61,679 nucleotides of DNA from Solihabitans fulvus (GTDB lineage: Bacteria; Actinomycetota; Actinomycetes; Mycobacteriales; Pseudonocardiaceae). The notes beneath the pieces are model-generated. The model did not search any database, was not told the DNA's origin, and worked only from the letters and a program-made list of their open reading frames with translations. A program made the translations under genes and the position numbers. Numbering within the stretch: position 1 is the stretch's first letter; every line of letters starts with the position of its first letter. This document shows, one piece after another, positions 1-7,516 of the stretch. The stretch is from positions 1 to 61,679 of the forward strand of contig NZ_VUOB01000035.1 of assembly GCF_008386585.1 (NCBI RefSeq), read 5' to 3'.

Positions 1-246
1 CAACGGCACCGACGACACCTCGTTGAGGTAGGCCAGGTCCTCGGTCTTCTTCCACCCGGTGAGCAGCGCCGAGGTGGCGTTGTAGGTGACCCGTTCCCGC
101 CGCAGCGTCCACGCCTCGGTGCGGGCCTGCAACGCCAGGTTGTAAACCTTCCGCACACAGCCAAACGTGCGCGACAGCTCCACTGCCTGCGCATCGGTGG
201 GATAGAAGCGGTACTTGAACGCCCGCCTCACCAGCCTGGCCACCAT
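1..246 (-). CDS. tnpB: TnpB/IS605 OrfB-type RNA-guided nuclease, N-terminal fragment cut by the window edge
   Basis: Reading leftward from an ATG at 246, 82 codons run to the window edge without a stop. The product begins MVARLVRRAFKYRFYPT and continues with FGCVRKVYNLAL, the typical N-terminal part of IS200/IS605 OrfB (TnpB) proteins, which are RNA-guided nucleases encoded by these insertion sequences. Only the N-terminal part is visible; the RuvC catalytic and zinc-finger parts would lie outside the window. No tnpA transposase lies upstream, since the MFS gene follows at 421, so this may be a tnpB-only (IS1341-like) element or a remnant. The family call is confident; completeness cannot be judged. 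Confidence 0.8.
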   Translation of the reverse strand, partial: MVARLVRRAFKYRFYPTDAQAVELSRTFGCVRKVYNLALQARTEAWTLRRERVTYNATSALLTGWKKTEDLAYLNEVSSVPL

Positions 247-300
247 CCACAATGTACACAGCTCGGTTGTGAACCCTGCGGCGGGGTGGGTGGCGGACGA

Positions 301-322
301 CGAACCGCACGGCGGCGGTTCG
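301..322 (-). terminator. Stem-loop, probable terminator of the MFS gene or IS-end hairpin
   Basis: CGAACCGC (301-308) pairs perfectly with GCGGTTCG (315-322) across a 6-nt loop. It lies about 100 nt beyond the stop of the leftward MFS gene and 55 nt from the tnpB start. It could equally be a subterminal hairpin of the IS200/IS605-type element. Confidence 0.4.
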
Positions 323-420
323 ACTTTCCCTGCCGTGCTCCGCGGGGGTGTCGTTTCCCCCCAAGGCTGGGCCGCACCATCCGGCCGAACCCGCGCGGCC
401 GAACCTGCACGGAGCGGACG

Positions 421-1599
421 TCAGCGACGGGACCGCGCCAGCCGGCCCACGACGGCCGCGCCAGCCACCAGCGCCACGGTCAGCACACCGAGCGTCACGT
501 GGAAACTCAACCGCACGAACACCAACTGCGCCAACGACGCGCCGAGGAACAGCACGAAGGTGTTGGCCGCGACCGCCGCACCCCTGGCCTCCGGGGCCAA
601 CTCGGCGAGCAGGCCGACCAGGCTGGGCACGATCAGGCTGATGCCTCCAACGAACACCACGCTGCCCGCGATCACCGCGGCCAGCACGCCGCTCTGCTCC
701 ACCAGCAGGCCGGTCGCGGCGGACAGGTAGCCCGCGACCGCGAGTCGGCGCAGCGAACCGTGGCCGACCAACCGGTTCACCACCGGCGACACCACCAGGC
801 CCAGCCCGCCAAGGGCTTCCACCGCCAGCAGCCCACCGGTGTCGAACCCGTGATCGCTGCGCAGCCACGACTCCAGCACCAGGTACATCCCCACGAAACT
901 GCCGAACACCGTGCTGGCGCTGAGGAACACCGCAGCGGTGGCGCGGCGACCAGCCAGCATCGCGATCGCCGCGTAGACCGCGCGCCACGGCGCCGAGGTC
1001 GCCGGCCGGCCGCGCGCCAATACCAGCCACAGCAACGGTGTCGCGGCCGCGTAGCAGATCGCGACCGGCCAGAACGCGGCCTGCCACGGCGTGTGTCCGG
1101 CCACGACCTGGCCGTAGAGCTGGCCGACGATGCCCGCGCCGAGCAGCCCGGTGGTCAGCAACGACAGCGCCACCGGGCGGCGCGGGGCCGGGGCCCGTTC
1201 GGCGACGTAGGCCAGCGCGGCTGGCGCGAAACTGGACGCCGCAAGCCCTTGCGCCGCACGCAGACCGATGAACCAGTCCATCGTCGGGCTCACCGCCACC
1301 AACGCCGTGGTGACGGCCGTCGCCGCCGTGCCGAGCACCAGAATAGGGCGGCGGCCCACCCGGTCCGACAGCGGTCCACACACGAGGAAACCGATCGCGT
1401 AGGCCAGCCCGAACGCGCTGCCCGTCCACGAGGCCGTGCCGGCGTCGGTCCGAAACGCGTCCTGGATGCGGCCCGCGATCGGGATGGCCAGGTACAGCGA
1501 CGCCGGAACGGCGAACGCCAGCGCCACCAGCAGCGCCAGCTGCCAACGGAACCGAGGGACGACGGCCGTGGCGGCTCGGGTCGAGGCGGTCATGCGCAC
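421..1599 (-). CDS. MFS transporter, 12-TM drug/metabolite exporter type
   Basis: This 392-residue protein has the size and hydrophobic pattern of a 12-helix major facilitator. The loop between helices 2 and 3 carries the MFS signature around GPLSDRVGRRPIL, and helix 5 begins near GLLGAGIVGQLYGQVVAG, resembling the drug:H+ antiporter-1 motif. It should sit in the cytoplasmic membrane and export a small molecule; the substrate is unknown. It is transcribed leftward, 76 nt downstream of a DJ-1/PfpI gene on the same strand, so the two may be co-transcribed. The neighbouring LysR gene is a possible regulator. The ATG start is followed directly by a basic N-terminus and the first membrane helix. 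Confidence 0.88.
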   Translation of the reverse strand: MRMTASTRAATAVVPRFRWQLALLVALAFAVPASLYLAIPIAGRIQDAFRTDAGTASWTGSAFGLAYAIGFLVCGPLSDRVGRRPILVLGTAATAVTTALVAVSPTMDWFIGLRAAQGLAASSFAPAALAYVAERAPAPRRPVALSLLTTGLLGAGIVGQLYGQVVAGHTPWQAAFWPVAICYAAATPLLWLVLARGRPATSAPWRAVYAAIAMLAGRRATAAVFLSASTVFGSFVGMYLVLESWLRSDHGFDTGGLLAVEALGGLGLVVSPVVNRLVGHGSLRRLAVAGYLSAATGLLVEQSGVLAAVIAGSVVFVGGISLIVPSLVGLLAELAPEARGAAVAANTFVLFLGASLAQLVFVRLSFHVTLGVLTVALVAGAAVVGRLARSRR

Positions 1600-1675
1600 C
1601 GTCCTTGGTGGCCGCGCGACGGCGCCTGGAACGAACCCCAGCCGTTCCAGACGCCGCGCCCGGCACTCAGAGCTC

Positions 1676-2356
1676 TTAACCCGCCAGACTTTCCAGGACC
1701 TTCACGGCGACCTTCGCCGAGGACGCCGGGTTCTGGCCGGTGATCAGGCGGCCGTCGACCACGACCTGCTCGGCGAAGTTCGGGGCCGTCTCCACGGTGG
1801 CGCCACGCTCGATCAGCGCGCTCTCCAACAGGAACGGCACCACCTCGGTCAGGCCGACCGCGGCCTCCTCCTCGTCGGTGAACGACGCGACCCGCCGGCC
1901 GGCGACCAGGTAGCTGCCGTCGGACAAGGCCAGGTTGACCAACGCCGCCGGCCCGTGGCAGACCGCGGCCACGACGCCGCCCCGCTCGTAGATCGCGGCG
2001 GCGAGTCCGGTCAGGTCCTTGGCGTCGGGGAAGTCCCACATGGTGCCGTGGCCGCCCGCGAACAGGATCGCGTCGTAGTCCGCCGGGTCGAGGTCGGCCG
2101 CGGTCGGCGTGTTCGCCAGCTGCTGCGCGATCTCCGGGCGGGCAAGGAAAGCGCCGACGACGCGGTCGTCCGGCTTGATGCCCTCCTGCGGCGGCCGACC
2201 GCCCGCGACCGACACGAAGTCCACCTGGTGACCGGCCTCGACGAAGACCTTGTGCGGGTGGGCCGCCTCCGGGACGTAGAAACCGGTGGCGCGTCCGGTG
2301 GACCCCAGCACGCCGTGGCTGGACAGGGCGATGAGAATTCTTTTCTGCGCGGACAT
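1676..2356 (-). CDS. DJ-1/PfpI family protein, Hsp31/glyoxalase III-like
   Basis: The 226-residue protein carries the DJ-1/PfpI core: LFAGGHGTMWDFP, the nucleophile elbow AVCHGPAAL with the conserved cysteine and histidine, and an early PEAAHP segment carrying the glutamate expected to polarise the cysteine. Length and the C-terminal VDGRLITGQNPASS match the Hsp31-like subgroup, whose characterised members act as glutathione-independent glyoxalases or chaperones. The start at 2356 is chosen because GGAGGGG lies just upstream; a longer in-frame extension to 2395 lacks a comparable site. It is the first of three family members within 5.2 kb and resembles the one at 6097 most closely. Confidence 0.88.
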   Translation of the reverse strand: MSAQKRILIALSSHGVLGSTGRATGFYVPEAAHPHKVFVEAGHQVDFVSVAGGRPPQEGIKPDDRVVGAFLARPEIAQQLANTPTAADLDPADYDAILFAGGHGTMWDFPDAKDLTGLAAAIYERGGVVAAVCHGPAALVNLALSDGSYLVAGRRVASFTDEEEAAVGLTEVVPFLLESALIERGATVETAPNFAEQVVVDGRLITGQNPASSAKVAVKVLESLAG

Positions 2357-2534
2357 TAAGCCCCTCCAACGGGATTGAATGTTTCCGGGAGCCAACTCGG
2401 GAAGCCGACAACGAATACGTTAGCTCGAACGCGGCAAAACTGGCCAATACAGTGGACATGCACCGGCCATAACCAAATTTATGTGCCGGACGCGGCCATC
2501 CGCGATTGACCGAGGTTGCCGGAACAGAGGCGGA

Positions 2535-3434
2535 CTACCGCCACACCTGCGCCTTCATCAGCAGATGGGAGCGCACCACGTCCAGATGCGGTGAGGCCAA
2601 CGCCCCTGCCCTGGTCGCCAGGTACAACGTGTTGATGGGCGGCACTTCGGGCATGTGCAGCGGAACTATCTCGCCGCTCTCCAACGCGGCGCTGCACAGG
2701 TAGGTCGGCAACACCGAGATGCCCGCACCCGCGGCGACCGCGGACAACACCCCGCGCAGGTCGGGCACGACCACTGCCGCGCTGACCTCCGGCGGATGCT
2801 CGAACACCGTCAACCAGTAGTGCCGCAACACCGGCAGGCTCTCGGCGTAGGCGAGGAGGGGGAATCCCTCCAGCGCCGACGCGCCCTCCGCCGCGAGCCG
2901 TTCCGCCGACACCTGCTCGGCGATCTCCGGCGCCGCCACGAGCGCGAACTCCTCGTCCATCAACGGCGTCGCGACGATGCCACGGCGCCGTGGCCGCACG
3001 GTCGACACCACGAGGTCGAGCTTGCTGGTGGCCAGCCCGGACAACAGGTCGTCGGGCATGCCGAGGGTGATGCGCAGCCGCAACCCGTCGCGGATCAGGT
3101 CGGCGAGCGCGGGCAGCAGGCGCACCGTGACCAGCTCGGTTGGCCCGCCGACGTAGAGGGTGTGGCTGCCCAATGTCTGCGGTTCGATGCTGCGCTGCAA
3201 CGCGATCTCCAGCGCGTCCACGTGCGTCTCGATCCTGCGGGCCAGTTCCTGGCCGACCGGCGTCGGGACCGCGCCCTGGGGAACCCGTTTGAACAGCGGC
3301 TTTCCCAGGGTCTTCTCCAGGCTGCGGATCTGCGCGGTGACCGCGGGCTGGGAGATGCCCAGCTGTCGCGCCGCCTTGGTGAAGGATCCGGCTCGATGCG
3401 CCGCGAGGAAGGTGCGCAACAGTTCCATCTGCAT
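2535..3434 (-). CDS. LysR-family transcriptional regulator
   Basis: The 299-residue product starts with a classical LysR winged helix-turn-helix (MELLRTFLAAHRAGSFTKAA, then GISQPAVTAQIRSLE) followed by a substrate-binding domain. LysR proteins bind a small effector and activate a nearby, usually divergent, operon. Here the gene is on the same strand as its neighbours, lying between a HAD gene upstream and a DJ-1/PfpI gene downstream, so its target is not evident. The 178-nt gap on its 3' side contains the promoter region for the PfpI gene, the most likely local target. The effector cannot be deduced. Confidence 0.9.
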   Translation of the reverse strand: MQMELLRTFLAAHRAGSFTKAARQLGISQPAVTAQIRSLEKTLGKPLFKRVPQGAVPTPVGQELARRIETHVDALEIALQRSIEPQTLGSHTLYVGGPTELVTVRLLPALADLIRDGLRLRITLGMPDDLLSGLATSKLDLVVSTVRPRRRGIVATPLMDEEFALVAAPEIAEQVSAERLAAEGASALEGFPLLAYAESLPVLRHYWLTVFEHPPEVSAAVVVPDLRGVLSAVAAGAGISVLPTYLCSAALESGEIVPLHMPEVPPINTLYLATRAGALASPHLDVVRSHLLMKAQVWR

Positions 3435-3560
3435 CGGATCCCCCTGCTGACGCGAATAACGTCACCGGCGGCACAGCGGAACGCACACACCGTGCTACGT
3501 CCTGACCGTACTCCGCAGCAACGGCCACTGCGGCGTTTCGGACAGATCGCACATCGTCGG

Positions 3561-4298
3561 TCAGCGCGGCGTCCCGCAGTCGATGAGCGAGGGCCGGTCG
3601 ATGCCGACGACTCGCTCCCGCGCGGCGATCGCGACGTGCTCGGCGGTGTGATAGCCCCACAGGGCCCACCGGGTTCGCGCACCGGTTTCCCGCACCCGCA
3701 ACACGTTGGCCAGGTTGTCGTCGACGAACACGGCCGCCGCGGGTTCGACCAGGAACTCGGCGCAGATCCGCGACACCGCCGCCGCCTTGTCCCCGCACTC
3801 GCCCTCGATGTGCGCGACGGCGTCCGCGAGTCCGTGGTGCGCCAGGATGTCGGCGACGGACCCGGCGTCCTTGGCGGTGACGATCGCGACCTTGCCCGCG
3901 TGCCGGCGCAGCAGCTCCGGCATGCCCGGGTAGAGGGTGTGCAGGCCCAACCAGAACTCCGGCTGCCGCGACCGCAGCGCCGACCGCACCGCGCCCGCCC
4001 CGGCGACGAACCGCGCCACCAGCTCGGGCGGCAACCGCGCGAACAGTTCGTCGAAGCGCGCCTGGTCGCCGATGGCGGCGGCCTCCGCCAGATGCGCCAC
4101 GACGAAGCGGTCCAACGTTCTGGAGTAGTCGCGCACGGTGCGGAACGCGCGCACGAAGTCCTCGGGCAGCCGGGCGAGCGCCTCGACCGCCACCGACACG
4201 ACGTCGAACTCCGGCACGACGTGCAGGCCGAACCAGGTGACCAGCGCGCACTCCAGGAGCGCGTCGCACACGACGCCGTCGAAATCGAGCAACAGCAT
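3561..4298 (-). CDS. HAD-superfamily hydrolase (phosphatase-like)
   Basis: The 245-residue protein has the HAD motifs in order: MLLLDFDGVVCD (motif I, two aspartates), IVTAKD (motif II threonine), GDKAAAV (motif III lysine) and VFVDDN (motif IV acidic pair). The motifs indicate a phosphomonoesterase or phosphoglycolate-phosphatase-like enzyme with an alpha-helical cap between motifs I and II. The substrate is unknown. The start at 4298 follows a GGGGGAGACGG ribosome-binding site; upstream in-frame extensions look non-coding. It follows the PfpI gene at 4381 with an 82-nt gap and the cupin gene at 4984, and probably shares their transcript. Confidence 0.85.
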   Translation of the reverse strand: MLLLDFDGVVCDALLECALVTWFGLHVVPEFDVVSVAVEALARLPEDFVRAFRTVRDYSRTLDRFVVAHLAEAAAIGDQARFDELFARLPPELVARFVAGAGAVRSALRSRQPEFWLGLHTLYPGMPELLRRHAGKVAIVTAKDAGSVADILAHHGLADAVAHIEGECGDKAAAVSRICAEFLVEPAAAVFVDDNLANVLRVRETGARTRWALWGYHTAEHVAIAARERVVGIDRPSLIDCGTPR

Positions 4299-4380
4299 GT
4301 TTTTCCGTCTCCCCCGCTCACGACTGCCGGTGGCGGCGCCCCACGCGCCGCCACCGGCAGCTGTCCCCCAGGTGTATGGC

Positions 4381-4947
4381 TCAGACGCCGGCCGGCGCGA
4401 CGACCCTGGTCCGGTCCAGCTCCTCGACCGTGCTGAACACGGCACGCATGAACGCGCCGACATAGCCGTAGTAGGAGCAGGTGATGATGTGGCCGTCGAC
4501 GATGACGTCGCTGTCCACGACGTTGGCCCCGGCGTTCACGACGTCGTCGCGCAGACCGATGTAGGCGCAGGCCGTGCGGCCGCGCAGCACGCCGGCACTG
4601 ACCATGATCCAGGGCCCGTGGCACAGCCCGGCGACGACCTTGCCGGCCCGGTCCATGGCCCGCACGAACTCCAGCACCTGCGCGTCCTGCCGCACCCGGT
4701 CGGGTGCCTCGTGGCCGCCGGTCAGCACCACGGCGTCGTAGCGGTCGACGTCGAGCTGGTCGAAGCCGATCAGCGGGTTGGCGGTCTTGTCCATCGGCAG
4801 CGGCACACCGTACTTGCCGACCGCGCTCGCGGCGCCCTTCGTCGCGACGTCGACGACCCAGCCCTCCTCCAGCAGCCGGTAGTAGGTGTAGACGACGTCG
4901 TGGTCCTGGAAACCCGGACCGGTAATGATCACTGCGTGACGGGTCAT
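4381..4947 (-). CDS. DJ-1/PfpI family protein (small intracellular protease/amidase type)
   Basis: This 188-residue protein has the PfpI core: VVLTGGHEAPD followed by AGLCHGPWIM, the nucleophile elbow with cysteine and adjacent histidine. It is shorter than the two other family members here and closer to the PfpI/YhbO branch, whose members are linked to protein or nucleotide deglycation and stress survival. The start at 4947 is supported by a GGAGAG site; the longer reading from 4980 overlaps the upstream cupin gene closely. It lies between the cupin gene (gap 36 nt) and the HAD gene and is probably the middle gene of a three-gene operon. Confidence 0.87.
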   Translation of the reverse strand: MTRHAVIITGPGFQDHDVVYTYYRLLEEGWVVDVATKGAASAVGKYGVPLPMDKTANPLIGFDQLDVDRYDAVVLTGGHEAPDRVRQDAQVLEFVRAMDRAGKVVAGLCHGPWIMVSAGVLRGRTACAYIGLRDDVVNAGANVVDSDVIVDGHIITCSYYGYVGAFMRAVFSTVEELDRTRVVAPAGV

Positions 4948-4983
4948 CTCGGTCTCTCCAAGGTGAGTCTCGGCGAACACGAT

Positions 4984-5769
4984 CTAGGCGGCAGCACTGA
5001 TGCTCAGGTAGTACTGGTCGGTCGCCGGGCTGATCCGGTTGTCCAGCCCGGTGAGGATCTCCACTTCCCCGTGTGCCAACCCGACGAGACCGAGTGGAAC
5101 GTGGAAGATGTCCTGCGGACGACGGCGGTAGAAGATGTCCATGCCGGTGCGCAACGCGAAACCGAATCTGCCGTCGGGCGACCGGTCCCGCATGGCGGCG
5201 TTGGGGAGATAGGGCACCGTCCGCATCGGGTGGCCGTCGGCGGGCTCCGAGTCCGTCTCGTAGGGCGTCCCGGCCCGCGCGTAGTCGTCGCGATAGCGAA
5301 TCAGGTCGAACTTGTTGCGGGGTAACTCGACCTCGATCAGCGCCAGCGGCTCGGCGCCGATGTTGCGGGTCGCGTGGAACGTGCCCCCGGCGATACGGAC
5401 CATCGTGCCGGCGCGGACCAGGATCTCCTGCGTGAGCCCGATTGTGACGCCCTGACCCGACATGCACAGCAGGTAGGTGAGCTTGCGCGGATGCACGTGC
5501 ATCGACGTGCTCCGACCGGGTTCGATGTGCAGGTTCCAGAAGTCGAAGAAGTCGTCCGCGTACGCGCGGTACTCGTACCCCCACGGCTTGGGAATGACGT
5601 CGCTGAGGTGGGCGTCCCCGTCGAACTGCTCGTTGCCGGGGCGCGCGCCCTGCCGCACCAACTCGCTCAGCGCGACAACATCCTCTGTTCCCACGTTCAT
5701 GCGGAGCGGTAACGTTGAATCAATGACCTCCACCACAGAATTTCTGTCGAAGCTCTCGACGGTGTCCAT
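4984..5769 (-). CDS. Cupin-domain protein
   Basis: The 261-residue protein contains a double-stranded beta-helix cupin domain in its first two thirds: the HVHPRKLTYLL segment supplies the metal-binding histidines of cupin motif 1 and GTFHATRNIG supplies the histidine of motif 2. Such proteins bind a divalent metal and act as isomerases, dioxygenases or sugar-binding proteins; the mention of a PKPWGYEYR segment recalls sugar-phosphate isomerase-type cupins, but no enzyme can be named. It is the promoter-proximal gene of a leftward cupin-PfpI-HAD cluster, divergent from a third PfpI gene at 6097. Confidence 0.82.
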   Translation of the reverse strand: MDTVESFDRNSVVEVIDSTLPLRMNVGTEDVVALSELVRQGARPGNEQFDGDAHLSDVIPKPWGYEYRAYADDFFDFWNLHIEPGRSTSMHVHPRKLTYLLCMSGQGVTIGLTQEILVRAGTMVRIAGGTFHATRNIGAEPLALIEVELPRNKFDLIRYRDDYARAGTPYETDSEPADGHPMRTVPYLPNAAMRDRSPDGRFGFALRTGMDIFYRRRPQDIFHVPLGLVGLAHGEVEILTGLDNRISPATDQYYLSISAAA

Positions 5770-6096
5770 GAATCATGTCCCCCATAAAGAAGTCAGCACA
5801 GGTTCTTCCGGACCGGCCCACCGCTCAGTCACGCGGCAAGGTGCTCCCCCAGCAACTTCGGCCGTGTGCCCGAGTCTATCCGTGCCAACAGAATAGGCCA
5901 ATAAAAACACTTCGCCGAGACCATAGGAAAAGTTATCCTGCAATCTGGCTACAGTTGTCCGCAGCGAGTTCGACCACAATCGTTCGATCAGAACAGCGCT
6001 GGCCACTCCTCGCCCCGATCGCACTCCCACCCGCCTCGGCGCGGTCATCGCCGCGTCGACGGCGGTGGCCGCGACTCCCAGGACTGCGGAGGATCC
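5770..6096. promoter_or_regulatory. Divergent intergenic region between the cupin operon and a PfpI gene
   Basis: This 327-bp stretch has no convincing gene. It must hold the promoters of the leftward cupin-PfpI-HAD operon and the rightward PfpI gene at 6097. It is locally less GC-rich around 5890-5960, as expected for promoter DNA, but no promoter pair could be fixed with confidence. Confidence 0.5.
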
Positions 6097-6792
6097 ATGG
6101 AGCAACCGAGGGCACTCATCGCGCTCAGCAGCACACGCGAGCTTCCCGACGGCCGCAGGTGCGGGTACTGGCTTCCGGAGGCCGCCTATCCCTGGTGGGC
6201 CCTGACCAAGGCGGGCTGGCAGGTCGACTTCGTCAGCACCAAGGACGGGGAACCACCGGTCGACGGCGTCGACCACTCCGACCCTCGGCAGCACCGCTTC
6301 CTGCTCGACGGGCACGCGCGGCGCGCCCTCGCGGCGACCCGCCGTGCCCGGCACTACGACCCAGGCGACTATCGGATCATCACCTTCGCGGGCGGCCGAG
6401 GGGCCATGTGGGACCTGCCGCACGACCACGAGCTCGCCGAGCTGACCGCCGGGATCTACCGCGCGGGCGGCGTCGTCGGCGCGGTCTGCCACGGCACGGC
6501 GGGCCTGCTCAACGTGCGGGTCGACGGCGTCGCCCTGGTCAGCGGCCGCAACGTCACGGGCTTTTCCGAGGAGGAGGAACGCACCGTCGGTCTCGTCGCC
6601 GAGATCCCGTTCTTCCTCGGCGACGAGCTCGCCGCGCGCGGCGCGCACTACCTGTGCGGGCCGCCGCTGCGGGAGCACATCGTCACCGACGAACGCCTGG
6701 TGACCGGCCAGAACCCGGCCTCGGCGCCGAGGGCCGCCGACGAGTTGTTGGCGGCCGCCACCAAGACTGTGGGCGCCTCGTCCGTGCCGTGA
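6097..6792 (+). CDS. DJ-1/PfpI family protein, Hsp31-like paralogue
   Basis: This 231-residue protein is a paralogue of the one at 1676: both have an ALSS start strand, a PEAA(H/Y)P glutamate segment, a GGxGxMWDxP loop, an AVCHG nucleophile elbow and a C-terminal TGQNPASAP segment. The catalytic cysteine is in GAVCHGTAGL, so the fold and nucleophile are intact. Members of this branch detoxify methylglyoxal-type aldehydes without glutathione or act as stress chaperones; the true substrate here is unknown. The gene is divergent from the cupin operon and is followed after 166 nt by a VOC-family gene, a superfamily that includes classical glyoxalase I, which fits a reactive-carbonyl theme. Confidence 0.87.
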   Translation: MEQPRALIALSSTRELPDGRRCGYWLPEAAYPWWALTKAGWQVDFVSTKDGEPPVDGVDHSDPRQHRFLLDGHARRALAATRRARHYDPGDYRIITFAGGRGAMWDLPHDHELAELTAGIYRAGGVVGAVCHGTAGLLNVRVDGVALVSGRNVTGFSEEEERTVGLVAEIPFFLGDELAARGAHYLCGPPLREHIVTDERLVTGQNPASAPRAADELLAAATKTVGASSVP

Positions 6793-6958
6793 CCGCGTTG
6801 CCGGGCCGAACGCGCCGCCCGACACCGTGTTCGAGACCGTCGGCGAGTGTGGACGTTCCCGGCGGCGAGGTGTTGCGAGGATGTCGAGAACGGCGCGGCG
6901 GCTCCGTCCCAGGGGCGGACGCGGCGACCACGGCCGCACGACACCAGGGAGACCCAGC

Positions 6959-7399
6959 ATGACGATCCAGCGGATGGACAACGTCCTCATCGTTGTCGAA
7001 GACCTCGACGCTGTTATCTCGTTCTTCGTGGAACTCGGCATGGAGCTGATGGGCAGGGGGCCGATCGAGGGACGTTGGGTGGAGCGGGTCATCGGGATCG
7101 ACGATGTCCGGCAGGAGGTCGCCATGCTGCGGACCCCGGACGGTCACGGCCGAATCGAGCTGGCGATGTTCCACACGCCGAAGGCGGTCAGCGCCGAGCC
7201 GAAGGAGGCACCGGCGAACACGCTGGGCATTCGTCGCATCATGTTCGCCGTCGACGACATCGACGACGTCGTCGCCCGCCTCCGCGCCCTCGGCGCCGAA
7301 CTCGTCGGCGAGGTGGCGCAGTACGAGGACAGCTACCGACTCTGCTACGTCCGCGGCCCCGAGGGCATCATCGTCGGCCTGGCCGAACAGCTGAGCTGA
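6959..7399 (+). CDS. VOC-family (glyoxalase/bleomycin-resistance fold) protein
   Basis: The 146-residue product has two babbb-type halves typical of the vicinal-oxygen-chelate superfamily: it begins IQRMDNVLIVVEDLD and its second half carries GIRRIMFAVDDIDD, ending in RGPEGIIVGLAEQ. Such proteins are metal-dependent lyases, dioxygenases or resistance proteins. The C-terminal glutamate in GPEG is placed as a metal ligand of the family; the histidine normally near the N-terminus is replaced by an asparagine in MDNVLIVV, so activity is uncertain. The ATG at 6959 follows a GGGAGA site; a longer upstream reading is rejected. It probably forms a pair with the preceding PfpI gene. Confidence 0.83.
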   Translation: MTIQRMDNVLIVVEDLDAVISFFVELGMELMGRGPIEGRWVERVIGIDDVRQEVAMLRTPDGHGRIELAMFHTPKAVSAEPKEAPANTLGIRRIMFAVDDIDDVVARLRALGAELVGEVAQYEDSYRLCYVRGPEGIIVGLAEQLS

Positions 7400-7464
7400 C
7401 GGTGCGGACACCCGCCGCCCCTATCGAGTGCATGCGCAACGCCCTCGGCCCCGCCACCAGTGCG

Positions 7465-7498
7465 CGGTACCCGGTCACACTGGCGTGACCGGGCACCG
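7465..7498. terminator. Strong bidirectional stem-loop terminator
   Basis: Positions 7465-7478 and 7485-7498 pair over 14 bp with one mismatch around a 6-nt loop (core CCCGGTCAC / GTGACCGGG). It sits in the 117-nt gap between the convergent VOC gene and the GH95-like gene, so it likely ends both transcripts. Confidence 0.7.
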
Positions 7499-7516
7499 GC
7501 CATTGGGGCGGTGCGG

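Noticed and set aside
286..1743. Long plus-strand frame over the MFS gene
   Set aside because: Arginine/histidine/glutamine-rich shadow of the MFS gene, with no domain pattern.
3561..7399. Biosynthetic gene cluster reading of the cupin/HAD/PfpI/VOC area
   Set aside because: No core synthase, ligase or tailoring set is present; housekeeping or stress functions explain the genes equally well.
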